Origin: Lysinibacillus cavernae
GTDB taxonomy: Bacteria; Bacillota; Bacilli; Bacillales_A; Planococcaceae
Direction of reading: 5' to 3'
Assembly (NCBI RefSeq): GCF_009724685.1
Contig: NZ_WMEF01000001.1
Coordinates: 62,001 to 126,000, forward strand
Length of the DNA stretch: 64,000 nucleotides
Shown: in pieces, positions 18,644 to 25,550 of the stretch
How positions within the stretch are numbered: position 1 is the stretch's first letter
How the letters are laid out: each line of letters opens with the position of its first letter
Position numbers and translations under genes: made by a program
The notes under the pieces: model-generated
Database searches by the model: none
Told to the model about the DNA's origin: nothing
What the model saw: only the letters and a program-made list of their open reading frames with translations

Positions 18644-19686
18644 TTGTTTTCCTCTTTTCTAGCTGCAATTTCCTGTGCCATTTCAATGGCATATTGGTCA
18701 TTAGAGGATTCAATGAATTGCTGTAATTTAGCTATACCATATCGATCTTCCACGATAGTCTTCGCTGCTTGTGAACGGACCCACCAATTCTCATCCTGAA
18801 GAAGCTGCTCTAAATAACTGTAGGAATAAGTAAGGGGAACATGTTTAAAAACCTTGGCGACCATTAATCTTGCTTCCCACATATCCGAAGTCACAAACGG
18901 TATATAGGATTCAATCTCATCTATAACACCCATTTCATAAAGGCCTTTTAATGCTCTTATGTTGATCTCCGCTACATCATGGCTTAATAATTTTTTTAAT
19001 TGATCAATATACTGCATATTTCTTTTTACAGGTGCAGTATCAATCACTGCAAATTGAATATTGGCTGGCCAACTATTAAAATCATCAAAAAATCTAATAA
19101 ATACATCGTCCTCTAATAATACAAATAATCTTCTATATTCACTTTCTGAATAACTTACAATTGGCATTTTTATCTTTTCCATAAATAAATTAGATTGGAA
19201 AATTGAGTATATTTTCAACAATTGAAAATACTCTTCCTCTGAAATTTTGGTTTTCTCAAATTCTTGACACATAATTAGCAACTCATCTATCTGTAAGTCT
19301 GCAATTCGATAGAGAGCATTCATTCTAATACTCCATCGTTTGCTTAATAAATCCTTTTCGTAGAACTTTTTTAAATATTGATTGGAGAATTGTTTAATGT
19401 CACACTGCACTTTTTCATTGATTATATTTTTTAAATACGATGAAAAAATTAGTTCAATCGCCTCTACCTGAGCTCTTCCTCGAGGTACAAGCACCATACT
19501 AAAATGTTCCTTATTGAATAAGTAGTCGTACCAGAGTTGAGAATAATTTTGTATATAACGATCACGTGCATTTTCAAAATGACTCTCACGCTGTCGTTGA
19601 ACAAGCAAGTACACCATAAAGATAAAAAGCACAACTAGTAAAATGGCTATTATCGTGATAAGAAAAGAAATAGACAGCTTGATCAT
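18640..19686 (-). CDS. Membrane-anchored HEAT-like repeat protein
   Basis: About 348 residues. One N-terminal membrane helix with a short outside end and a charged boundary (VQRQRE) places the rest in the cytoplasm. The body is helical, with repeat-like units such as DVAEINIRALKGLYEMG and DENWWVRSQAAKTIVED that fit HEAT or PBS-lyase-like repeats, so a scaffold role is likely. ATG 19686 is preferred because GAGG lies eight bases before it; TTG 19692 is too close to the site. It is coupled at both ends to its neighbours in operon A, and may connect the pseudo-GGDEF protein with the GT2 synthase. That link is inference. Confidence 0.65.
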   Translation of the reverse strand: MIKLSISFLITIIAILLVVLFIFMVYLLVQRQRESHFENARDRYIQNYSQLWYDYLFNKEHFSMVLVPRGRAQVEAIELIFSSYLKNIINEKVQCDIKQFSNQYLKKFYEKDLLSKRWSIRMNALYRIADLQIDELLIMCQEFEKTKISEEEYFQLLKIYSIFQSNLFMEKIKMPIVSYSESEYRRLFVLLEDDVFIRFFDDFNSWPANIQFAVIDTAPVKRNMQYIDQLKKLLSHDVAEINIRALKGLYEMGVIDEIESYIPFVTSDMWEARLMVAKVFKHVPLTYSYSYLEQLLQDENWWVRSQAAKTIVEDRYGIAKLQQFIESSNDQYAIEMAQEIAARKEENK

Positions 19687-20549
19687 AGCCAAAACCTCGC
19701 AAATGTTCTTTTAATTTTTGCCTCTAGCAAACGTAAATTGAATGGTTTGACGATATATTCATCAACCCCACCTTCATAAGCATTCAATGCCGCTCCCTCA
19801 GAATTACGTTCTGACAACATATATATAATAAATTTCTTTTCATTTGGCATATTCCGCATAATGTGCAAAATTTCTAAACCGTTTTTACGAGGTAAAATAT
19901 CATTCATGATAACTAAATGCAAATGTCCTGTCTTATAGCTGTCAGATTGTAAAAAGCTATAACCATCCTCATAGTTTTTAACCTCTAACGTGAAATGTGG
20001 GATGTCTAATCGGTTCAGTCCCGACTCTAATACTTGCCTAAAAATTGCATTTTGTTCAATGATGCTTACTTTCACTAGTTCAGTTGGTTGTTCACTATAA
20101 TCTTTTACTTCCGTTATAGTCCAAGTTAATTGCTCATCCCCTGCTAGCATTTCTTTATTTTTAACTAACAAATCTTCAAACATGACATTATTATTTCTTA
20201 TTTCTGTTATTGAGGCATTTAAAGCAATATGTTGGAGCTTCCGTTCAGCTTTTAAGATAGCAAATATTCGTTTTAAAAACGCTCTAGCTTCCACATCACT
20301 ACTTTGCAAAAAAAATATACCCCAATGATTTCCATCGGATAATTGAAAAAGCAAGTCTGTTTTGCGTAATTTAGACTGTAAAAATGAGGTCACTTGATGA
20401 TTTGTATTTGGTTCAGTAGTATTAGCTATTTTTAAAAAGACCGCTGTTATAGTAAGACGTGATCTCATTACACTTTCACGCCATATTTCAAAGTATCGCT
20501 CTATTTCATGTTCTTGCATGATTTCATGAGCGATTATTATATCATCCAT
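19683..20549 (-). CDS. Pseudo-GGDEF / pseudo-receiver protein
   Basis: 288 residues, cytoplasmic. Residues about 30-140 resemble a GGDEF domain, but the active loop reads SDGNHWGI (71-78) in place of GGDEF, so no diguanylate cyclase activity is expected. Residues about 158-288 are a receiver domain in which the phospho-acceptor position is asparagine (N216, four before P220) and the acidic pair reads E165-Q166; only K268 is kept. Both domains therefore look non-catalytic and probably bind a ligand or partner. The ATG at 20549 follows GGAGTG. It opens operon A; B. subtilis YdaK, a degenerate GGDEF c-di-GMP receptor in a polysaccharide operon, is a functional precedent, not necessarily an orthologue. 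Confidence 0.7.
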   Translation of the reverse strand: MDDIIIAHEIMQEHEIERYFEIWRESVMRSRLTITAVFLKIANTTEPNTNHQVTSFLQSKLRKTDLLFQLSDGNHWGIFFLQSSDVEARAFLKRIFAILKAERKLQHIALNASITEIRNNNVMFEDLLVKNKEMLAGDEQLTWTITEVKDYSEQPTELVKVSIIEQNAIFRQVLESGLNRLDIPHFTLEVKNYEDGYSFLQSDSYKTGHLHLVIMNDILPRKNGLEILHIMRNMPNEKKFIIYMLSERNSEGAALNAYEGGVDEYIVKPFNLRLLEAKIKRTFARFWL

Positions 20550-20716
20550 TAGGATCACTCCAATATTGTATAAATTTATATTTATTATTACTTTCTATCA
20601 TTTATTTGATAGATAAACAACATTACTATAGTAATAAATATTGCTATATATTTTCTATACATAATTATTGGAAGTACATCTTGAGGTTAATTGCATTTTG
20701 TAAACAATTAAACATA

Positions 20717-20756
20717 GAAAAGGGTACGTAAGCATCTATACTTACGTACCCTTTTC
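20717..20756 (-). terminator. Terminator of the met operon
   Basis: Sixteen-base perfect stem GAAAAGGGTACGTAAG with its complement, loop of eight, just after the metQ stop. Confidence 0.85.
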
Positions 20757-20768
20757 TAGATTTATTCA

Positions 20769-21617
20769 TTACTTTACTGGTACTACTGCACCTTTCCACT
20801 CTTCTATAATGAAGTCTTGGATTTCTTTTGAAGTTAATACTTCTAATAATTTTTTAATTTCTGGTTTTGTTTCATCACCTGCACGAACTGCAATAATGTT
20901 TACATATGGAGATTCTTTGTCTTCAAGAGAAATAGCATCTTCGATTGGGTTTAAACCGTTATCGATTGCAAAGTTAGAGTTGATTAGTACTGCATCACCC
21001 TCATCGTTTTCGTACATTTGTACAAGCATTTCTGGTGCAGTATTCGCATCAAATTTAAAGTTTTTTGGATTTTCTTCAATATCCTTTAATTCTGCTGCCG
21101 TTTTATCAATACCTTCTTTTAATTTAATTAAGCCTTTTGCTTCTAATAATGACAGCATACGACCGTGGTCTGATACTGAGTTAGAAAGTAAAATTGTTGC
21201 GCCTTCAGGAAGGTCTTCTAATGTTTTATGTTTTTTAGAGTAAATACCGATTGGTTCAATATGAACGCCACCAGCATTCACGAAATCATAGCCATTGTCT
21301 TTAATTTGCAAATCTAAGTAAGGAATATGTTGGAAATAGTTTGCATCAAGTGTTTTTGAATCTAAATCTTGGTTTGGTAAAACATAATCTGTATATGTTT
21401 CAATTTCTAGGTCGATGCCTTCTTTAGCTAAAATCGGTTTTGCTTTATCTAAAATCACTGCGTGTGGTGTATTTGAAGCACCTACTTTTAATGTTACGTT
21501 CTCTTTACTATCTGTATTATCCGATGCTGAATTTGCATCTTCTTTTTTATCAGTACCACATGCTGCTAACGCTAGGACAAGTATTGATAAAAATAATCCT
21601 GCTAATAACTTCTTCAT
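20769..21617 (-). CDS. metQ: Methionine-binding lipoprotein MetQ
   Basis: 282 residues with a lipobox (LALAAC) and the NlpA/MetQ fold: KVGASNTPHA near the N-terminus, YTDYVLPNQDL, DANYFQH and a terminal WKGAVVPV. It captures D- or L-methionine outside the cell for the MetNI transporter. It is the last gene of the SAM-riboswitch operon, 69 bases after metI, and is homologous to B. subtilis MetQ (YusA). Confidence 0.95.
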   Translation of the reverse strand: MKKLLAGLFLSILVLALAACGTDKKEDANSASDNTDSKENVTLKVGASNTPHAVILDKAKPILAKEGIDLEIETYTDYVLPNQDLDSKTLDANYFQHIPYLDLQIKDNGYDFVNAGGVHIEPIGIYSKKHKTLEDLPEGATILLSNSVSDHGRMLSLLEAKGLIKLKEGIDKTAAELKDIEENPKNFKFDANTAPEMLVQMYENDEGDAVLINSNFAIDNGLNPIEDAISLEDKESPYVNIIAVRAGDETKPEIKKLLEVLTSKEIQDFIIEEWKGAVVPVK

Positions 21618-21686
21618 TTATGACACTCCCTTTTATTTGTTTAAAATATGTTAGCGGTAAGAACCGGAATAACCACGTATTTCCTG

Positions 21687-22355
21687 CTAGCGTTTATCAA
21701 TTCTTTCAGTAAGTAAGTCACCGATCCATTGAATGATAAATACGACTACTAAGATCAAAATAGTTGCCATTAATGTCACATCTTGGCGATTTCGTTGGAA
21801 GCCGTCTAGGAAAGCTAAGTTACCAAGACCACCTGCACCGATAATCCCTGCCATCGCAGTATACCCAACAAGAGCAACAGCCGTTACAGTAATACCAGAA
21901 ATTAGTGCTGGTAATGATTCGGGGATCAGTACTTTCCAAATAATTGTGGATGTTTTTGCCCCCATTGAACGAGCTGCTTCAATGACACCTTTATCAATTT
22001 CACGTAATGCAATTAATACCATACGTGCGTAGAACGGAGCTGCACCAATAATTAAAGCGGGTAAAGCCGCATTTGCGCCACGAATTGTACCAAGTAAAAA
22101 CTTCGTAAATGGAATTAATAAGATGATTAACACGATAAATGGAATGGAACGGAAAATATTAACGAGTGAACCCGTTAAAAAGTTGACAATTTTATTAGCC
22201 CATAACTGATTGGGACTTGTTAAAAACAGCACGATACCAATGACTAACCCAAGAATAAATGTGACAACAGTAGAAATTGCCGTCATGTACAATGTTTCGT
22301 ACGTAGCTTGCCACATATTTTCCCAGTCTACGTTCGGAAAGAGATTAGTTAGCAT
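21687..22355 (-). CDS. metI: Methionine ABC transporter permease MetI
   Basis: 222 residues with five or so membrane helices and the ABC permease EAA motif (EAARSMGA followed by I.KVLIPES). It forms the methionine channel with MetN. ATG 22355 follows GGAGGTG by seven bases; the gene overlaps the end of metN by 11 bases. The B. subtilis counterpart is called metP (yusB). Confidence 0.95.
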   Translation of the reverse strand: MLTNLFPNVDWENMWQATYETLYMTAISTVVTFILGLVIGIVLFLTSPNQLWANKIVNFLTGSLVNIFRSIPFIVLIILLIPFTKFLLGTIRGANAALPALIIGAAPFYARMVLIALREIDKGVIEAARSMGAKTSTIIWKVLIPESLPALISGITVTAVALVGYTAMAGIIGAGGLGNLAFLDGFQRNRQDVTLMATILILVVVFIIQWIGDLLTERIDKR

Positions 22356-23373
22356 CTGCAATCACCTCCGTCTGTACTTCGACTGTATTTAAATAACGAA
22401 GGGCATCTGCCACATTCGCCTTCGAGCCATCAATTTGCACAATGAGTGTACCGTATGCACCATTTTTTGTTTGCGAAATATTACCGTGAACAATACTAAC
22501 TTCCACATCAAATTGTTTTATAAGATGTGAGATGACAGGCTGTTCGGTTTTCTCCCCTACAAAAATCAACTTAACAAGTTGTCCAGTTGGGTAATTTGTT
22601 TTGATCTGCGCCACCGTATCCTGCGTTTCCTTTGTGTCTGTAATTTGAGATACAAATTTTTTGGTAATAGCTGCTTGCGGTGCTTGGAAAACTTGCAATA
22701 CCTCACCACGCTCTACAATTTCGCCTGCTTCCATCACCGCTACACGATGACAAATTTTGCGAATGACGTGCATTTCATGGGTAATCAGTACGATTGTTAA
22801 TCCTAAACGATCATTTATATCAACCAGTAAATCGAGAATGGCATCCGTCGTTTCTGGATCGAGTGCAGATGTCGCCTCATCACATAGTAAAACCTCTGGA
22901 TTATTAGCTAATGCACGTGCAATCCCTACACGCTGCTTTTGTCCACCAGAAAGCTGTGATGGATAGGCTTTGTCTCGTCCTTCTAAGCCTACAAGTGCAA
23001 TTAATTCCTTCACTCGTGCATCACGTTGAGCCTTTGAAACACCTGCAATTTCTAGAGGAAAGGCAATATTCTCTGCAACTGTTCTAGACCAAAGTAAATT
23101 GAAATGTTGGAAAATCATACTTACTTTTTGTCTAGCTGCTCTAAGCTTTTGCCCTTTAATCGATGAAAACTCTTGATTATTCACCGTTACTTTCCCTGAT
23201 GTCGGTTTTTCTAAACCATTTAATAAACGAATCATGGTACTTTTACCAGCGCCACTATAGCCGATAATGCCAAAAATTTCACCTTGTTTGATCGTAAGGC
23301 TGACGTCTTTGACTGCCGTTAATTCGCCATTTGCTGTTTTGTATTTCTTTGTAATATTTTGAAGCTGGATCAT
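22345..23373 (-). CDS. metN: Methionine ABC transporter ATPase MetN
   Basis: About 342 residues. ABC ATPase with Walker A GYSGAGKST, signature LSGGQKQR, Walker B VLLCDEATSALD and a switch histidine (ITHEMH). The C-terminal 90 residues are the NIL domain, which binds methionine and inhibits transport when the cell is full. The start is ATG 23373 after AAGGAG; longer in-frame starts would place the coding region inside the riboswitch terminator and are rejected. Confidence 0.95.
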   Translation of the reverse strand: MIQLQNITKKYKTANGELTAVKDVSLTIKQGEIFGIIGYSGAGKSTMIRLLNGLEKPTSGKVTVNNQEFSSIKGQKLRAARQKVSMIFQHFNLLWSRTVAENIAFPLEIAGVSKAQRDARVKELIALVGLEGRDKAYPSQLSGGQKQRVGIARALANNPEVLLCDEATSALDPETTDAILDLLVDINDRLGLTIVLITHEMHVIRKICHRVAVMEAGEIVERGEVLQVFQAPQAAITKKFVSQITDTKETQDTVAQIKTNYPTGQLVKLIFVGEKTEQPVISHLIKQFDVEVSIVHGNISQTKNGAYGTLIVQIDGSKANVADALRYLNTVEVQTEVIADAN

Positions 23374-23395
23374 AGCGAATACTCCTTTTCTCATA

Positions 23396-23563
23396 TAGAA
23401 AAACCCCTTCACTTATAGACAAGTAGAAGGGGTCACGTAATTATACGTTAAACCGTTCTCTCATCTTTCAAAGAAAAATCTTTGAGTGATTTGGCACCTT
23501 TTCACATTGTGATGGTTGCCGGGCTTCATAGGGCACTTCCCTCCGCCACTCTTTATAAGAGTT
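23396..23563 (-). promoter_or_regulatory. SAM-I (S-box) riboswitch with terminator
   Basis: On the minus strand the leader shows the S-box core: TCTTATAAAGAG (P1 and start of P2), GGCGGAGGGA, GATGAAGCCCGGCAACC-like block (here CTATGAAGCCCGGCAACC), GGTGCCAAATC, and GATGAGAG closing the aptamer at about 23457-23464. It ends in a terminator hairpin CCCCTTC..GAAGGGG with T5 at 23396-23430, just before metN. High SAM should stop transcription of metN-metI-metQ. Confidence 0.95.
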
Positions 23564-23596
23564 CGATATATTTAATGTTTTAATAATATAGTTGTT

Positions 23597-23625
23597 ACTT
23601 TACCACGCTAGTAAAGTTCAGTCAA
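23597..23625 (-). promoter_or_regulatory. SigA-type promoter of the met operon
   Basis: On the minus strand TTGACT, 17 bases, TAAAGT, placing the start of transcription some 25 bases before the S-box aptamer. The -35 box overlaps the stop codon of the upstream thioredoxin-like gene. Confidence 0.6.
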
Positions 23626-23941
23626 TTGATTTTTTTAACAATTCGTACAAAAACGGTACGGATTGAAAAGCATAAATTTTATCTGTCACGTTTCCGCCAT
23701 CACTGACGAGCAAACATGGGACACTTTCAATTTGATGCTCATATGCAACATTCTCTAAAAAGTTTATATTAGCTTTGCCCACTTGTAGCTGTGGCAGTAA
23801 TTGTTCAATAATCGACATCATTTTAGATGCCACTGCACACGTTCCGCACATGGGCGTATATAAATAAAATGCAGCTTTTTCTCCCGACTGTTTAGCCGCT
23901 TCCCACTGCTCTGCTGACCATTCTTCCATTTTTTCACGCAA
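23618..23941 (-). CDS. Thioredoxin-like protein, YusE family
   Basis: 107 residues with a thioredoxin fold and a CGTC redox pair (TPMCGTCAVA) near residue 32, and the cis-proline region ESVPCLL. Homologous in place and content to B. subtilis YusE. The partner is unknown. Start is uncertain: TTG 23941 lies just after AAGG with almost no spacing, and ATG 23929 lies 12 bases from it. It sits two bases after the Toprim gene, so they form an operon. Confidence 0.8.
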   Translation of the reverse strand: MREKMEEWSAEQWEAAKQSGEKAAFYLYTPMCGTCAVASKMMSIIEQLLPQLQVGKANINFLENVAYEHQIESVPCLLVSDGGNVTDKIYAFQSVPFLYELLKKSID

Positions 23942-23943
23942 CC

Positions 23944-24285
23944 TTACAAAATATATTCATTATGGATTGAAAAATGTGCACGAAGTAAAATCATCGCTAA
24001 CACTTTTCTTGGTGTAGTCTCTACTTCCTTATATGTTGGCATAGTACGTAAATGCTCAGCCTCAGGATAATGTCTGTCCATTAATGCTCGTAGCTTATCT
24101 CCAGAAGAATCTGCATCAAAAAAAGTGAATAACTCGCAGCCCTCATATGGATCGAGTAGCACTTCTAATTGATGCACACCGATTGTACCATTCGTACATA
24201 GTATAGTAACATTCTCATTCAAAATAGGCTCAATTTGTAGCTTATCTGAGCGTCCTTCTACTATCAAGCATTTTCCCTCGAACAT
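23944..24285 (-). CDS. Toprim domain protein, YusF family
   Basis: 113 residues from ATG 24285, which follows GGAGGTG by five bases. It is a stand-alone Toprim domain: the acidic motif LIVEGRSDK at the start and the FFDADSSGDKLR motif in the middle give the conserved E and DxD. Small Toprim proteins of this kind resemble RNase M5 and bacterial topoisomerase cores, but the substrate of YusF is not known. It is followed at once by the YusE-like gene. Confidence 0.8.
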   Translation of the reverse strand: MFEGKCLIVEGRSDKLQIEPILNENVTILCTNGTIGVHQLEVLLDPYEGCELFTFFDADSSGDKLRALMDRHYPEAEHLRTMPTYKEVETTPRKVLAMILLRAHFSIHNEYIL

Positions 24286-24332
24286 TACGCCACCTCCATT
24301 TAGACATCCCCACTTATAAGTCATTATATAAC

Positions 24333-24362
24333 AAAAAACGTCGGTAGTTTCCGACGTTTTTC
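24333..24362 (-). terminator. Terminator of gcvH
   Basis: Ten-base stem AAAACGTCGG / CCGACGTTTT right after the gcvH stop, with T-rich ends on both strands. Confidence 0.85.
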
Positions 24363-24376
24363 GATTATGGCTTGTC

Positions 24377-24757
24377 TTATTCAGCGATCATTTCTTCGTA
24401 TTGCTCTGCTGTCATTAGTTTTTCAATTTCTGATGCATCAGCAGGCTCAACAACGATCATCCATGCTTTTTCATATGGTGATTCATTAACGAATTCTGGG
24501 CTATCTTCTAAATCTGCATTTACTTCAACTACTGTACCTGAGATTGGTGCGTATAATTCAGAAACTGTTTTTACAGATTCTACACTACCGAATGGATCAT
24601 CTGTTTTGATTTCATCGCCAACTTGTGGAAGCTCAACGAAAACGATATCTCCAAGTTCAGATTGCGCGAAGTGTGAAATACCGATACGTACTTTTCCATC
24701 TTCTACTTTTACCCATTCATGCTCTTCAGAGTAACGTAAGTCTTTAGGTGTGCTCAT
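24377..24757 (-). CDS. gcvH: Glycine cleavage system H protein
   Basis: 126 residues, normal length. The lipoyl attachment lysine lies in ESVKTVSE, after the FVELPQVGD strand. It shuttles the aminomethyl group between the P, T and L proteins, and in Bacillus also passes lipoate to other complexes. ATG 24757 follows GGAGGG; the longer frame to 24793 has no site. The other gcv genes are not nearby, as in B. subtilis. Confidence 0.95.
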   Translation of the reverse strand: MSTPKDLRYSEEHEWVKVEDGKVRIGISHFAQSELGDIVFVELPQVGDEIKTDDPFGSVESVKTVSELYAPISGTVVEVNADLEDSPEFVNESPYEKAWMIVVEPADASEIEKLMTAEQYEEMIAE

Positions 24758-24825
24758 GCAATAAACCCCTCCATAAATATGTAATATATTCACTTTCAGT
24801 GTGCCATACTTCTCCTATAAAAACA

Positions 24826-24949
24826 AGATTCAATTACGTCTCGGCGTCATTGCGTTCAGATTTTTTTCGAGTTCAATCGAAAATCTCCCCTTCAGCAATC
24901 TGTAACATCCATTGAAGACTTATCTTGCTTCAGATCATGCATCTGACTA
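24826..24949. repeat. Possible dispersed repeat, non-coding
   Basis: Block between gcvH and the ArsC-like gene without a gene on either strand. It has higher GC than the surrounding spacer and a texture (ACGTCTCGGCGTCATTGCG, then GAGTTCAATCGAAAATC) that I recall as recurrent in Lysinibacillus intergenic DNA. Only one copy is visible in this window, so the repeat nature is not shown here. Confidence 0.3.
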
Positions 24950-24986
24950 CCATATAGAGGTAAGTGCTGAACTGAGATAAATACGG

Positions 24987-25343
24987 TTATTTCCAAGCTT
25001 GCTCAAAATCTGATTCTTTAAACCCTAATGTGACTTTTTTTCCGTCTGTTACGATTGGACGTTTAATTAACATACCGTCAGAGGCAAGAAGCTCAAGCTG
25101 TTCGTCCTCAGTCATTTCAGCTAGCTTGTCCTTTAAGCCAAGCTCACGATATTTCATGCCAGATGTATTAAAAAATTTCTTCAAAGGCAGTCCACTTGCT
25201 TGCCATAATGCAGTTATTTCATCCTTTGTTGGTGGTTGCTCTACAATGTGTACCTCTTCATAGGAAACTTCATGATCATTTAACCACTTTTGTGCTTTTT
25301 TACATGTCGTACATTTTGGATAATGGATAAATTGAATCGTCAT
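24987..25343 (-). CDS. ArsC/Spx-family protein, YusI-like
   Basis: 118 residues with an N-terminal CTTC pair (PKCTTCKKAQ) and the ArsC-family RPIV motif (LIKRPIV). The family includes arsenate reductases and the RNA-polymerase-binding regulators Spx and MgsR. By position between gcvH and fadE it matches B. subtilis YusI, whose function is not settled. ATG 25343 follows GAGGAG. Confidence 0.85.
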   Translation of the reverse strand: MTIQFIHYPKCTTCKKAQKWLNDHEVSYEEVHIVEQPPTKDEITALWQASGLPLKKFFNTSGMKYRELGLKDKLAEMTEDEQLELLASDGMLIKRPIVTDGKKVTLGFKESDFEQAWK

Positions 25344-25421
25344 TAAAATGCTCCTCTACTGTCTTTTTTCTGTAGTATACCATCATAATTGTTTCGAATG
25401 GTGGAACTTCTCTCATTTTTA

Positions 25422-25497
25422 CTGTTCTATTCATCACATTCACTATTTTATCTGTCTCTCTATCTGTTCTATCCATCACTTTCACCATTCTACCCGT
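25422..25497. repeat. Imperfect 42-base tandem duplication
   Basis: CTGTTCTATTCATCAC at 25422 recurs as CTGTTCTATCCATCAC at 25464 with a period of 42. The 34-base units differ at about six positions. It lies in the spacer upstream of the ArsC-like gene; no function is evident. Confidence 0.6.
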
Positions 25498-25508
25498 CCA
25501 TACAAAAA

Positions 25509-25540
25509 AACTTAGCTATCCTCTCACAGATAGCTAAGTT
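25509..25540 (-). terminator. Terminator of the fad operon
   Basis: Twelve-base perfect stem AACTTAGCTATC / GATAGCTAAGTT just after the fadE stop, T-run on the minus strand. Confidence 0.85.
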
Positions 25541-25550
25541 AAGTGTGCTA

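Noticed and set aside
20809-21243. 144-codon plus-strand frame
   Set aside because: It is antisense to metQ, with no site and a serine-rich translation typical of shadow frames.
24372-24734. 120-codon plus-strand frame
   Set aside because: Antisense to gcvH; serine- and threonine-rich composition typical of a shadow frame.
25300-25488. Minus-strand frame of 62 codons
   Set aside because: Runs through an imperfect tandem duplication, lacks a ribosome site and overlaps the ArsC-like start.
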